Notes under the pieces: model-generated | Seen by the model: only the letters and a program-made list of their open reading frames with translations | Told to the model about the DNA's origin: nothing | Databases searched by the model: none | Program-made: the position numbers and the translations under genes | Shown here: positions 35,010 through 47,002 of the stretch, in pieces | How positions within the stretch are numbered: position 1 is the first letter of the stretch | Layout of the letters: each line of letters opens with the position of its first letter | NCBI GenBank assembly: GCA_945859605.1 | Contig: OX243819.1 | Location: 8,979,060 to 9,043,059, forward strand | From: Lumbricus rubellus | Taxonomy: Eukaryota > Annelida > Clitellata > Crassiclitellata > Lumbricidae | Direction: 5' to 3' | DNA: 64,000 nucleotides

Positions 35010-35235
35010 CAACAGTCGGATTATATAGCATTGTTACAGAGGCAATGTGGAAGAGAAGCAGATGGCATTCCCCGCTGGACTGCTATCGAGATTCTTTGAA
35101 GGAGGTAGCTTGTTTCGAGTCTGTCCTGTGTTGCCTCGGTCAGCCTTCGTCCCAGATCCAAAACAAAGTCCAGTCCTTCCGAGCTCCAAGAACCGCTGGA
35201 TTCCAATGCCACCGCTACGAAGTCATGCGTCCGTG
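34925..35235 (-). mobile_element. LINE 3' end with (AAT)n tail, copy 2
   Basis: Minus-strand frame LDFVLDLGRRLTEATQDRLE, TSYLLQRISIAVQRG, then ATAATCCGACTGTTGTATAA and about 27 AAT units (34925-35009). Same family as copy 1 but more distant in sequence. The two copies are head to tail. Confidence 0.75.
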
Positions 35236-35254
35236 TGATTGCGTCGTATTATTA

Positions 35255-35281
35255 TTATTGTTGTTGTTGTTGTTGTTGTTG

Positions 35282-35321
<40 letters not shown>

Positions 35322-35400
35322 GACGACGACGACGACGACGACGATGACGATGATGATGATGACGATGACGACTACGACGACGATGATGATGATGATAGAT
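35255..35400. repeat. (GTT)n(GAT)n(GAC)n microsatellite
   Basis: Blocks of GTT, GAT and GAC triplets. Confidence 0.9.
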
Positions 35401-36035
35401 GATGATAGATTTAAAAAATGTATGCACATTTGGATAGATAGGCAATGAAATTTTATCATAATTTTATAAAATAAATAAGCTTATCTATGTATCCTAGGCA
35501 TATAGACAGATTGCCTAGTATGCATTTACATTGGCTTTGGGCTAATGCAGGGCAAAATGAACTAAGTCCATATTCAAATATAGTAACATTTTTGACTTAA
35601 TATAATTTACAACATGCAATATATTATTAAGATAAATATCGGAGAATGCGCACCTGCGTGTTGCCCTTGTAGGCCTTTAGACCTAGGCGGACTAGGCCTA
35701 CCGCAGCTAAGAATGTAGGCCTAGGCCTACTGCAGTGACATGGCAGGTCACGGCATGCCGCTTCCCATTTCGAAATCTTAAACCCCTTAATTCACTCTCC
35801 TGACCTTGATAGGTCTGTGCTAATTGGCGAGTTTAAATCACCATAATTGCAACGACTAGGTTACTAAACTGTTTTGAACATCCATTTTAGGAGTTAATAA
35901 ATAACAATCGAAAATCGGTGCAGGTCTACAACCATGGGCTATTAATATTTTCTATTGTGTCAAGTGCGCGTTTAAAAGGGGATTCGGATATGGAACTAGA
36001 TCTGAATAAGCAGATTGTTCAATGTCAAGCGTTAG
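35401..36035. other. unannotated interval
   Basis: No gene or named repeat is recognised. TAGGCCTA words are dense at 35670-35730. Confidence 0.5.
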
Positions 36036-38018
36036 CCTAGGCCATGGTGTAAGAAGGGATGGTGTGCGCACTTCCTATACTGGCCATACAACGTTTTTGG
36101 CTAGACTTATTTTAGTTCAGCAGGTGGCGCTACTGTCCCGATTTGCGCGGATGCAGCACAGGGAATATAGAGCAAGAAGTAAGGAACATTCGAAACATGG
36201 AACATAGGGACAAGGAGAGCGCAGGAACATAGCAGGGAACATCACTTGGAATATACTAGGGGCGATGAGGGTCAGGTAACATTGCAGGGAACATGGAACA
36301 TCACACGGAACACCTAGGAACATAGGCCTAATATACAACAAAGAAGGTGGAACGTAAAAACATGAAGCATGACAGATAACAATGCTCAGAGAATATGGGA
36401 ATATAGGACGAGGAACACGGAACATGCATGCATTCCGGAACACGCTACAAGGGCTGTAGAACGTAAGGAACATGGAACATCAGAGGAAACATCAAAAACA
36501 TTCAGGAACATGGAACATAAGAGGAAACATCAAAAACATTCAGGAACATGGAACATAAGAGGAAACATTAAGGAACATGGAACACGGAAAGTGTAACCGG
36601 AATTGGATCACAAGGAACATGGACCATCAGGTGAAATACGGAACATGGAAATCAGGGGAATTTAGAATCAGTGAAGAACAAGGAATGAGGGACGCAAAGA
36701 ACAGGGAGCATCAGAGAGCATAAGGAACATGAAACATCACATGGGACACCAGAGACATCAGAGAAAAAGACGCGGAACAAGCAATAAGGACCGTGGAACA
36801 TAAGCAATATACAACAAGGACCATGGAACATAAACAACCTGGAACATCACGGGAAAATGAGAAACATTAGAGAACACGGAATGTGGAACACGCAACATGG
36901 TACGTGGAACGTAATGAACATGGAACATAAAAGGGAAGATCAGAACCATTAAGAAACATGTAACACGGAATGTGGAACAAGGAATGTGGAACACAAGAAA
37001 CAGGTGAACATCAGGGAACGTTCGCTGGAAAACAGAACACGGAATGTGGAACACGCAAAAGGTCCGTGGAACGCAAAGAACAAGGAACATAAGAGGGAAC
37101 ACAAGAAACATTAAGGAACATGGAACCAGGAATATGCAACAAGGAATATAAGGAACAGAAGAAACACAAGGTAACATAAGAAACAAGGAACATCGTAGGA
37201 ACTTCAGAGGCAATAAAAAATACGGAACGCGGAACACGCAACAAAAACTGTGGAGCTTAATGAACATGGAACACCAGAGGGAACATCAGAAACATTAAGG
37301 AACAAAGAAGGGCAAAACACGCAACAAGGGCCGTGGAACAAAAGGAACATGAATCATCAGGATAAACATAAGAAATATTACCGGTAAGCAACATGGAACA
37401 TGTAACAACGACTGTGGAACATAAGAAACAGGGAACACCAAGGAACACCAGGAACATGGAACATCACATTCAACACCAGCGACATAAGAAAACAAAGGAC
37501 GCGAAACAAACAACAAGGACCGTGGAACATAAGGAATATAAAAAATTAAGGAGCATGGAACATAAGGAACCTGGAATTTCACAGGGAACAAGGAACACGG
37601 AACATCAATTAACAGGGAACAGAGGGCACATCACAGAGAACAAGGGAACACGGAACATCGATATGAACATCAGGGTCAGAGGACATAGAAAACATTGGAA
37701 CACAGGGAACACAATAACATCACATGGAACAGAGAACACGGAACACAAGAGAAAAGGAAACAAAAAGCAGATGGAACAGAACATAGCAAAGATAATTTGT
37801 GTCGCCCTCCTCCTCCTTCGTCCAGACATGAGACTGGCACTAAGGAATGGACATGCAGTACATGAGTACAAGTATAATTATATGCCATACAATATCATGA
37901 AATTCCATAAGGCTTATAGGTGAGGTCCGTCAACTGTTGCATGCTACGCCATCTAGCGACTTTAGCCACAAATTTCAGCCAAGTGCGCACACCATCCCTT
38001 CTTACACCATGGCCTAGG
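36036..38018. mobile_element. inverted-repeat-bounded satellite of GGAACAT units
   Basis: A perfect 38-bp inverted repeat bounds the region: 36036-36073 (CCTAGGCCATGGTGTAAGAA start) and 37981-38018. Weaker inverted similarity (GGTGGCG / GATGGCG, GGCTA) extends inward. Between them, about 36180-37780 is a degenerate array of GGAACATAAG, GGAACACGG and GGAACATCAG words with no fixed long period. No target duplication was found, so transposition is inferred only from the inverted ends. Long open frames across it are composition artefacts. Confidence 0.65.
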
Positions 38019-39145
38019 CCTATAATTATAATAAACCAATAGCCTTAGGCTTCCACAGAGCACTAAATCGCTATTTTATTACTATGGTCAACATCCAACC
38101 TAGTGATACGGCTGGATAAATACGAGGGATATTGATTTAGATTCTTCTGCTTGGAGATCGAATTGAAGCAAATTAAAATTTACATAGGCAACTCACCAAT
38201 CAGGCTATCACACAGAAATAGGTATAATTCAGGTCCTAATTCCTTCTCATGCCGTCTTCTAACTGTAATTCCACGATATTTATCTGTTTCGATACATGTG
38301 CACTCGGTCTACACAGGCCAGCGGTCTATGCTTGTCTAGGCCCCTATTAAAATTATTAGGTCACTATGCGCAACATGCTGCTGCCAGCCTGCTGCGTCAC
38401 CGTGAATCTGATTGGATCGCTGCTGTGCACGTGTCTACGCTAAGCTTGAGGGAAAAGACATTTCCCAACTCTTGCCGTTTCGAACCATAGTTTCGTTTTT
38501 GTAGAAACGCGATATGTATATATTTATATATCTAATATATATAATATATATCGGAATTTAAGTCTCTTTCGCGCCTTTTGTGACTTTGTCTCTTATTGGT
38601 CACGATAACCATGGCTCCAAATTTTCTAATAGGGCCTACAAACCGTGTATTGAAAGAAACTTGTACAGACCTGCGCGCATAGCCTACTGTAGGCCTAAGA
38701 CTGAAAATCTGTCAGCAAAATTATTGTCATGCAACTGTGCGTGGAGCAACAGTCGACCTGGATAGGGTACGGGCCTTCCGTCGATTCGCCTCTGGGTGTC
38801 AAGATTGCGCTGAAGCGAATGTGGCTTGCAGGCCTATCAGAGACTTGTATAACGAGTAAGGTCAATAAAGGAAATATGATTCTCTTCTGAATTCCGCTCG
38901 ACCCCTTCTCCTCCAACCTTGCTGGTCACCAACCATCACCCTTCTCAGACTTCTCTATTCATCACTCCTCGGGCTTTCCATTCGAAACTAAAGTTTCACC
39001 TCGTACCCCGACTCATCTGATCTTCCACCTTCCTTGACCTAAACGCCACCCACCATAACAAGTTAACAAGTGCTCTGCCACCTTTGATAACCGGACTACG
39101 ACCTCCTTCGGACCACTCTTTTAGACAATCCTTGTGACTGGACAC
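38019..39145. other. unannotated interval
   Basis: No supported gene, RNA or terminal-repeat element found. Confidence 0.45.
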
Positions 39146-39376
39146 AGCACTCGTGAATAAGCTGGTGCCCTGCACTTGGCTTTCGAGTGGCACTTAAAAT
39201 TAGAAATTGGGAGATTACAATTATGATAAATTAAGGGTCTTCAAGTAACGCGTGTCAAACGTAGACCAATTCAAAGGTTTAACCAATCAATTCACTGGAG
39301 AATATTGTGATCTCCAAACTTCTAAAGCACCCCTTGAAAGTCAAGAATAGGGGGTACCAGCTTATTCACGAGCGCT
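39146..39376. mobile_element. MITE, AGCGCTCGTGAATAAGC family
   Basis: Left end AGCACTCGTGAATAAGCTGG, right end inverse AGCGCTCGTGAATAAGCTGG. Internal AATTGGGAGATTACAA and GTGATCTCCAAACTT are also inverted. No clear target duplication. Confidence 0.75.
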
Positions 39377-40557
39377 GTGCTGAGTCAGAGGCATCAGCAC
39401 CAGTCTGTAAGAGTAGTTCGAGAATCAGAGCGGTAAAGAAGCTATTCTAGCTCACGAACCCAATTCATTGAATTTCTTTACATTAGCGTTACCACCTCAC
39501 TCATCTTAGCCCTATGTGCATTAAACCAACACCAAAAGACCTGCCTTTTCAGCGAACTCATCATTATCATATTCAATATTAATGACTCTGAGTTGGGTTT
39601 CGAATTTGGAGATAACAAGTAATACGTGTCAAACATAGGCCAATTCAAAGGTTAGCCTACAATGGTTTCTGAACCCAAGGAGATTTCTTTCCTCTGACAA
39701 CAACAATCTGTTTCAATACAACCACAATAACATTGCAATAATATTCCAAAGAGCCAAATGTATTATTGAAAATTCCAAACTCTCCTCTAACTTGTGTAAA
39801 AAAATTATTTGAAAACCTTGTGATTAGTTTATTTCCTTATGTTTAATAATAATAATAATTACAAATAATTATACTAATATAATAATTTTAATGCAGATGC
39901 CTATTGAAGCATTTTCTTTCTGCCAGAACCCGAGAAACTTTGCAACAATTATCCAGAGCCATTTCAAGTCCCAAGGGATCATTTGAACCATTGGCAAAAT
40001 AATAACAACACAAAATAACAAGAAACACATAGCTTGGCGCAAAATAATTATTTCTTAATATAATTAATTTGCTAATAAGCGATTATGCACCTTGAGTATG
40101 AAAATAACATAGTAATTAATGTTATTATTGATTTCTATTAACATTTTACAAATTTTGCACATTCATATTTTATCAGTTTACATAAAAGTTTACATAACAC
40201 CACAAAATTCAATTTTCCCATAAATTAAATACATTCCTAAAACGCATTCGACATTATTTTAATATCACGGCGAAAATATCAGCACAACTGACAAGAAAAA
40301 TTTGCTTTTACAGTGTTGCTGTTCATTTATATAACATCTCTAAGAAAAAAACATTTAATAATCTTTAAAAAATTTATAAAAAGAAACTGTATACAAAATT
40401 CACCGACAGTGCATTACAAAATTTTATCTCATCAGAGCATGCACATTGCACAAACAATAATTCTCTAAAAATAGTTGAAACCGGATAGCTACATCAACAA
40501 TTTGCTTTAATGCTTTAACGACAAGCGTGTACATAGAGTGACTGGGAAACCAAAGCA
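39377..40557. other. AT-rich interval downstream of torsin 2
   Basis: Strongly AT-rich, with no supported gene. It may include the torsin 2 3' UTR. Confidence 0.5.
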
Positions 40558-40722
40558 ACTTAACATGTTACAGTGTTAACATGGTAAAGAGCCAACATGT
40601 TAAATTTCTAACACGGTAAAGAGTTAACATGTTAAATTGTTAACATGTTAGTGTTAACATGTTAACGTGTTAGCATGTTAAAGTGTCAACATGTTACAGT
40701 GCCAACATGTTAAAGTGTCAAT
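40558..40722. repeat. minisatellite of palindromic TTAACATGTTAA units
   Basis: About ten irregular copies (11-21 bp apart) of TTAACATGTTAA, CCAACATGTTAAA and similar. It starts about 30 bases beyond the torsin 2 stop codon, so it is probably transcribed in the 3' UTR. Confidence 0.85.
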
Positions 40723-40751
40723 ATGAGATCATTTCATATCCGAATCTAATT

Positions 40752-43700
40752 TCAGTACATGTCTATCAAGTAAGCTTTTTCAGTAACCCCAGAGCAGCCA
40801 GTCTTTGCATAAATTTCGAGATTGTCTGGATAATAGCTGAATTCGTTGGCAACTCTGTCAATTTTATCGTCGCTATATTTCTGCGTTACGCTGCTTAGAA
40901 TGCACTGCTTGATGTGCTGCCTCTCTAGCGGAAGAAATGGAATGAATGTTCCGAGTAGGTTGTGCTCGATCAGAGCACTTCGCTTCAAGCCTCCTACAAA
41001 AATCATTTCAAAACAAAATATTACAGTCACTTTCGGTAATAAGTGGACTAACCATTCGGTTGAATACGAATACAAAACAAAATGGGTCTACCAACAACAT
41101 TCAAAATAAACTAAAAGTAAAAAGCAAAAGTAAAAAGCTAATTACATGTAATTTTTGCATCCTTGCGCCAGTCTGTAAACTAGGAATAAAACTATTTTAA
41201 CTAAACTTAAAAGGGTTACTTCAGACCAATCGCTCTAATGTATTAAGTAGAAACAGATGTCACATGACCACTATTTTTTTTCGGTTCGACTTTGCACACG
41301 TAACAGATTTAATAACAATAATATCCTAATATCTTACCCTCTACGTTGTAAACAGCCTTTCGTAAGACTGGTTCTATGCTTTTCAGCTGCAGCTCTTCCC
41401 GCTTCTTTCCACTCTTCCAGTGTTCTAACGTGATGTTGGAAATTCTCTCGGCTCCAATATTACTATCAACAGATAATATAATTAAACACATATTATAGAT
41501 TCAATAAAAGTAATTAATTCTCTGCAAAAATCATAAATCAATATGTTGGAATTTCATATTAGCCATTTCTTTAGAAACCTTTATTATCTTGTCATTAACG
41601 TAAGATCCTCCACCGTCTGTTGGCTTTGCTTCTGTGTCAATTTTGGTATGGGTAAAAAAACTTCTATTTCAGCAGACTTATCTACCACAGCGTCAGTCTT
41701 ATGGCAACTGACTTGATCATTCAACTAAATTTAAAGAATACCACACATTTTCTGCATGAAGCGCTATATAAATCTAGAGATACAATGCAATACAATACTT
41801 TCCAACTTGTTTTATTCCAACAAACTCATTTATCAGTCTCTAAGCATGGAAGACTAAGCGTTAGGTTGTATTCCGCTGACAATTACTTATGCATGTTAAC
41901 CCATCTTGACTTTGCTAAGCTTTACTTCACCTGTCAGCAGTGAATTAATAAAACCAGGTATGCCACCAAGTACCCATCTATTATGAAAATGAATAACAAA
42001 TACAAGCTAGGCCACAGGAAGCATAAAGAACTATAATGCGAGAGGCAGTACATACTCACACTGGAAGAGGCAAGTTTTCAGTTATGAAAGAAAGACAGTC
42101 TTCTTGGTAGGAGAGTTGCAAGCATTGGGAGGTACTAGAAAGTTCAACTGTGAACAAACAAACAATCAAAGACAATACATGTGCAAGGAACAACACAGTC
42201 AAACAACAGACCTGATGAATATAAATATGCTTCGTCTGTAGTCGACGTCGTGAACATCGACGTAGTGATCGAGGTACGGCTTAATAGCGTCGAATACATC
42301 GGGTGGCATCTTGTCAACTTCGTCGAAGATAAACATACACTGACAACAAATACTGACGCAAGCGGAAACCTTTTCTTGAATCTGTGCCTAAAGAAAACAC
42401 AACAATGATGAGTAAAAACTGTAGTTCTTACTCGGCAAATAGGATTTAACTACAGCATTCACATTTTGCTATATATGGGTGAATATTTGATAATAGGTAA
42501 TTTTAAGTTTCATTATGCTAAATAAAAATCGGGTTATCATATTTTAAAAAGCGAAACACCATTAGATAGATATTAACTGAGCAGATCTATTTGGTCAAAA
42601 ACCAAATTTTAATATTTATATATTTTATTGATTTATTGAAAGAAAAGCCAAAAATGTCACGACCGCAACCTGTATCCAAGGTAGGTTACTTATTTTAAAT
42701 TCCAAGTAATAGCTAACGCATTTTAACAATTTAACAAACTTTTGTGAGCATTTAATAGAGATTATAATTTTTCATCACAGTGGGTACAGAATTAATCTTC
42801 AGGAATAGGTTTTCAGTGTTAAATATTTTTTCAAAAGTCTGTAACATACTTTCAAATTTCCTATGTCAACACCGCAACCGCAGCTTGTGCACACCCATTA
42901 GTAATGCCTCGCGTGTGTTAATTACGCCTGCGCACTGCTACATTGCATCTCCTGCGTCTTCACTAGCCGATCGCGTATTGTAAATGTAATTTATGATAAT
43001 TTAAACCAGTTTATTAGGAATAAATGTCGGATAACCATCACGCGTATGTTTATTTAAGGTCACCACCGCAACCAGCAATGCAAGCATGCCATTAATATCT
43101 AAGCAATTTTAATTGCCATGTATCAAATCGCAAGAAAGTACAGATGAGACGAGACCTGTTATTTTGTACGCGAGTGAAGCGGGGTTGGCCTAATATTTAA
43201 ACTTTAGACAATTTTGTCACCACCGCAACCGTCACAACCGCAACCAAAGCATGCAGTCGCGGCGGTGACTTCATGGTCGCGGCTTTGACACTTACTCAGT
43301 TGCTAGGGTTTCAGTGACTCTTAACTGGCAACCATTGTGTTTTAACATTGTTCCAGTAGTAGAGTCCATGGCTACCAGTTAACTCTAAGTCAAATTTTAT
43401 CCAATTAGGTAACCATACCCTGCTATTTTGTTAAAATTCGGTATGTAATATTTAAAGCAGTTAGGCTATGCTGTGTTCAGTTTTTTTATTCAGTTTTTAT
43501 TTCAGTTCTTATGATCTGAAATAACTGGCTTATACACTGCATTTCAGCAGCATGAAACAAAGCAGTCTTTGGTGCTGTGGTCTGATATGTTCTTTATTAA
43601 AAAATTTAATGTCTTGTAGTTTGCTGACATTGGCTGACGGTTGCGGTCGTGACATTTAAGACTGTTGCTTTCTGTTACCTGAACTTTTATTCAGAATAAA

Positions 43701-45562
43701 TATTTCGAAGCTTTTGTTAATAACGGCTGGCTTACTTATATATGTATTTATTCAACAATTTAATGTGCATTATTATTACATGAGTAACATGATCATTATT
43801 TCTATGACAGTTTAGAATTGATACCATTCGGTTGCGGTGTTGACATTTTGCGCCTAAACGTATGTTCTTCCTATAATTTTTCTGATAATCTGATGGTATT
43901 CATTTTCATTTCACATTATATTACTTTTTTCCATGTCATGCAGTTTTTATTGGACTATTAAATTGCAAATAAATTTTTGTTATTCAGCTTGTTTACTGAC
44001 ATTTTAATTGGTTGCGGTGGTGACATTATGCGGTTGCGGTGGTGACATGGTGTGCTACAGACCTACAATTTTAAAACCAATGTTCATGGAGGTTCTAGGG
44101 CATATCCGTTATGAATCATATTTTTAATATCTTGGGACTATATTTGCACTTCGATTTATGTAACTTTTAACAATAAATATCACAACTTTTTTTGTCTTGT
44201 ATGGAGCACCTAAAATTACCGGTTTTCAAATATTCACCCATATCATACACGTAATGTCCAGACATTTTGAAAAAAATCAGACATAGAGTAATCAATATCT
44301 GACTGTGAGCTTTGACAAAAGTTCGGCTGTGTAACACTGAAGCTTGAGCTTGCTAGTACAACGTGCTTGGAAGCATTAATAGTATAAAAAGAATATGTAC
44401 CGGTAATAAGATCTCGAATATATCATATCATTTTATCCATCTTCGGTCAGTACTTGACTGAGACTGACTTACACAAGTTTAAACGCTGCTCAAGCATATG
44501 ATATGACTAGAAGCTGATCTAACCTTGTAAGACTCAACGAGATTCTCATGCACGAAGTCAACATGGCCGTAGAATCTATGGACAAATTTCGATTTCAGTC
44601 CATTTCTGTACAAGCTCTTGGCAATGATGTTGGTGACGAAGGTCTTTCCAACGCCCGTCCAACCGTGGAAACTAAGAGCGAGAGCTTTCGGCGGATCGTC
44701 GTTCTCGAGATGGCCGGAGAGAGTTGCAGTAATCGACCCAATCGCCAGATGTTGACCAAAGAGCTGACGGTGGAAAGACTCTTTCAGATCTGAATCAAGA
44801 ACAATTTAAGAAACATTTATTGGATGGCCAACAATTTATTCACCAAGTCTGATATACGTAACATTGCAGTAATTTACAGTATGCATGTACAGTTGTGCAT
44901 GTATGCCAGTCTGATTTCTGCTTGGTTTACTGACACGACATTGGGCAAGCATTGAATTTAAACAATTGCTAATGTCTCTCAAAATCGAATTCAGAGCTTA
45001 TCAAATTTAATACACAGCATAAATGATAATACAAATGGAGCATATTAATGCTTTTAATGCTAAATCAAAATGGATGCAAATCTTATGCAAATCTTTATTT
45101 ACAGTACAAATGTTTACCAGAATATAATTTACAGTGAATATTTGTAAGAAAATCTAATATATGCAGTATAAATGCTTATGAAAAGCTATGTTACAGAGTA
45201 AATGTTTAAAAAAATCTAATTTACAGTGTCTCCTGTATTGTATTGTATTTGACCATTTATAAAGCGCCTCTCGCAACAAGAGCCTTTCAGAAGCGCTCCC
45301 AGTGCGTTCAACGTGCACCACACACGTTTTAATTAAGAAGAATGGCACAGGTATTTATGACAAGCTTAGCAGTACCTTCCATATCATTCTTTATCCACGC
45401 TCTGCTACATCGTTCATGTACACGATCTTTTATAAAGTCAAAGAACCCATCCTTCTTACAAGGTCCACTTAATACTGTATGCTGCAATATGGCACTCCAC
45501 AAGATAATCCTTGAAACTGAATTTATCAACATGTCCTTCTTAGTCTTCATTGATGCAATCAT
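40752..45562 (-). CDS. torsin-family AAA+ ATPase 2 (5 exons)
   Basis: Exons in transcript order: 45376-45562, 44524-44789, 42212-42387, 41338-41462, 40752-40993, all GT-AG, giving 331 aa. A hydrophobic N-terminal signal lies at about residues 12-32. Walker A is GWTGVGKT (105-112), Walker B MFIFDE (169-174). SNIGAERI follows the ISN segment, and the torsin Gly-Cys motif (KTGC) is in the last exon. Exons 2, 3 and 4 are 266, 176 and 125 nt, identical in length to those of torsin 1, so the pair arose by tandem duplication. GWTG matches vertebrate torsins better than GSTG of torsin 1. Expected location is the ER/nuclear-envelope lumen. An internal Met at residue 5 is an alternative start. Confidence 0.9.
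42476..44240. mobile_element. inverted-repeat element with symmetric GTCACCACCGCAACC motifs
   Basis: Ends TGGGTGAATATTTGATAATA and, inverted, TGGGTGAATATTTGAAAACC, both followed by GGTAATTTTA. The 15-mer GTCACCACCGCAACC (with one- or two-base variants) occurs at 42656, 42865, 43059, 43216 and 43231 on the plus strand and inverted at 43639, 43830, 44010 and 44032. All left-half copies face one way and all right-half copies the other. No ORF is recognisable. It fills most of torsin 2 intron 2. The symmetric motifs look like transposase-binding sites, which is inference. Confidence 0.7.
45228..45305 (-). mobile_element. LINE/SINE 3' end fragment
   Basis: Inverted form of GGAGCGCTTCTGAAAGGCTC and GAGAGGCGCTTTATAAATGG with a GTATT-type tail. 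It lies in intron 1 of torsin 2. Confidence 0.6.
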
Positions 45563-45977
45563 CTGTAGTCATAAACAAAAACAAAAAAATCACCAAAAAA
45601 ATCCAAGTTCAAACAAATTAGCGACACAGTGGCTATATAAATTTGAACAAATGCGAAGAAATAGCATCAGTATTGGCACTCACCATCTTTATCTGCCACT
45701 TTTCAACCTATGCACCCAAAATTACAGAACCTGACATCTGTCACTGATCCTCCATCTTCCAATTTTTCTCGACTTAGATTAAACCCACCTAATTCTCTGT
45801 CTCCTCTCTCTCTAGGTGGAAACTTAGGAAGGACAGTGGGGGATGATACACCCCGCCCGGAGTTAGTGGTAGCCGCTCATCGGGTGAGTGTGAGCAATCG
45901 AAAGCGGATTGTGATGATTTCCATACGGCCCTGTCGTAATTCTCTGCGTCCTCAATGTATGTAGGCTTGTTGTGGTA

Positions 45978-46150
45978 AGACTCGGTTACAGAGCCCCTTC
46001 AAGATTACTACTCAGAAGCGCTCCCGACTACAGCGCGGACATTGAATCGGAGTTTCACGCCGAAGCGCATGAGCAACTGCGTTATTACGAGTGAAAGACT
46101 TGCTCATTCCTACGTGACGGCTTGAGGCGGATTAGAGCCTGCGTTGTCAT
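45978..46150 (-). mobile_element. SINE, antisense
   Basis: GCCCCTTCAAGATTACTACT, GGAGTTTCACGCCGAAGCGC and GACGGCTTGAGGCGGATTAG match the family in reverse. The tRNA-like 5' part is truncated. Confidence 0.8.
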
Positions 46151-46355
46151 AGGAAGGAAAGAGTTGAAAAAGTATTATTTGTCTGCGTGCTCGTAATTTC
46201 AATATACTGAGCACATGCGTGTCTATTGTAGATCGTTTAAGCTTTCGTTTTCCATTTTGAAGTAGAACCAAAGGACAACTCTCAATTTATTCCACGATCA
46301 TTATATAAAAATATTTACTAGCTTAATCTAAGACTATCGAACTGAAATTTAATTA

Positions 46356-46876
46356 GGTAAATACCCATTTTAACGTCGGTAATTATTTTTCAGCGTTTTT
46401 CTAGCGGTTTCATTTTCAGCGGTTATTATTTCTTAGCGTACGCATTTCCGCTTTCATGCGCTTGAAATATAAGCTGGATGAAGGTTCTCTGTAGCTGAAA
46501 TGGAAGCTGGATGATAGGATGAAACCGGTGTGTTTACGACCCCCAAGAGGTAACGTTGCAGCGTTGTTATGTTGAATAAATCCAACTTCTAGTTTACCAA
46601 GACTCCTTTTCGTTCATCCAGCTTCTGTTTATGCAACAATGTGTTCCATAAATCCTACTTCTATTTCGTAAGTGAATATTTTTCACCTATTTCATTGATA
46701 CTTATTGTTTATCATTCCAGCTTCAATTTAAGCATAATGACTGCACTAACCCTAACACTAACCCTAACCGACCCTCACGGCGCCTAACCTGAGCCCTAAC
46801 CGACCCTCACGTGAGAAATCCCGCTTGATAATGAATAATTAAAGGTAAATACCCATTTTAACGTCGGTAATTATTT
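46356..46876. repeat. 36-bp direct repeat pair
   Basis: GGTAAATACCCATTTTAACG followed by TCGGTAATTATTTT occurs at about 46356-46391 and 46843-46876. The DNA between has AAGCTGGATGAAGG words shared with the foldback element at 24180-24656. Confidence 0.7.
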
Positions 46877-47002
46877 TCATGTGAAATTAAATAGTCGCAT
46901 CAGAATGACATACACAACAATATTTTCCGACGAAATAGAAGCGGGATTTCTCACGTGAGGGTCGGTTAGGGCTCAGGTTAGGCGCCGTGAGGGTCGGTTA
47001 GG
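46763..47002. mobile_element. long perfect hairpin with CCTAACCGACCCTCACG arms
   Basis: Two 64-bp arms, 46763-46826 and 46939-47002, are exact inverse copies separated by 112 bp. Each arm contains CCTAACCGACCCTCACG twice. The left arm is preceded by CTAACCCTAACACTAACC, which resembles telomeric CCCTAA but is irregular. The same CGACCCTCACG words occur in the foldback at 13018-13122. Confidence 0.75.

Noticed and set aside
36022..37923. Frames such as those with repeated EHGT or FRVP words
   Set aside because: Composition artefacts of the GGAACAT satellite.
46741..46800. Interstitial telomere
   Set aside because: CCCTAA words are few and irregular and mixed with CGACCCTCACG; it is better explained as part of a dispersed hairpin repeat.
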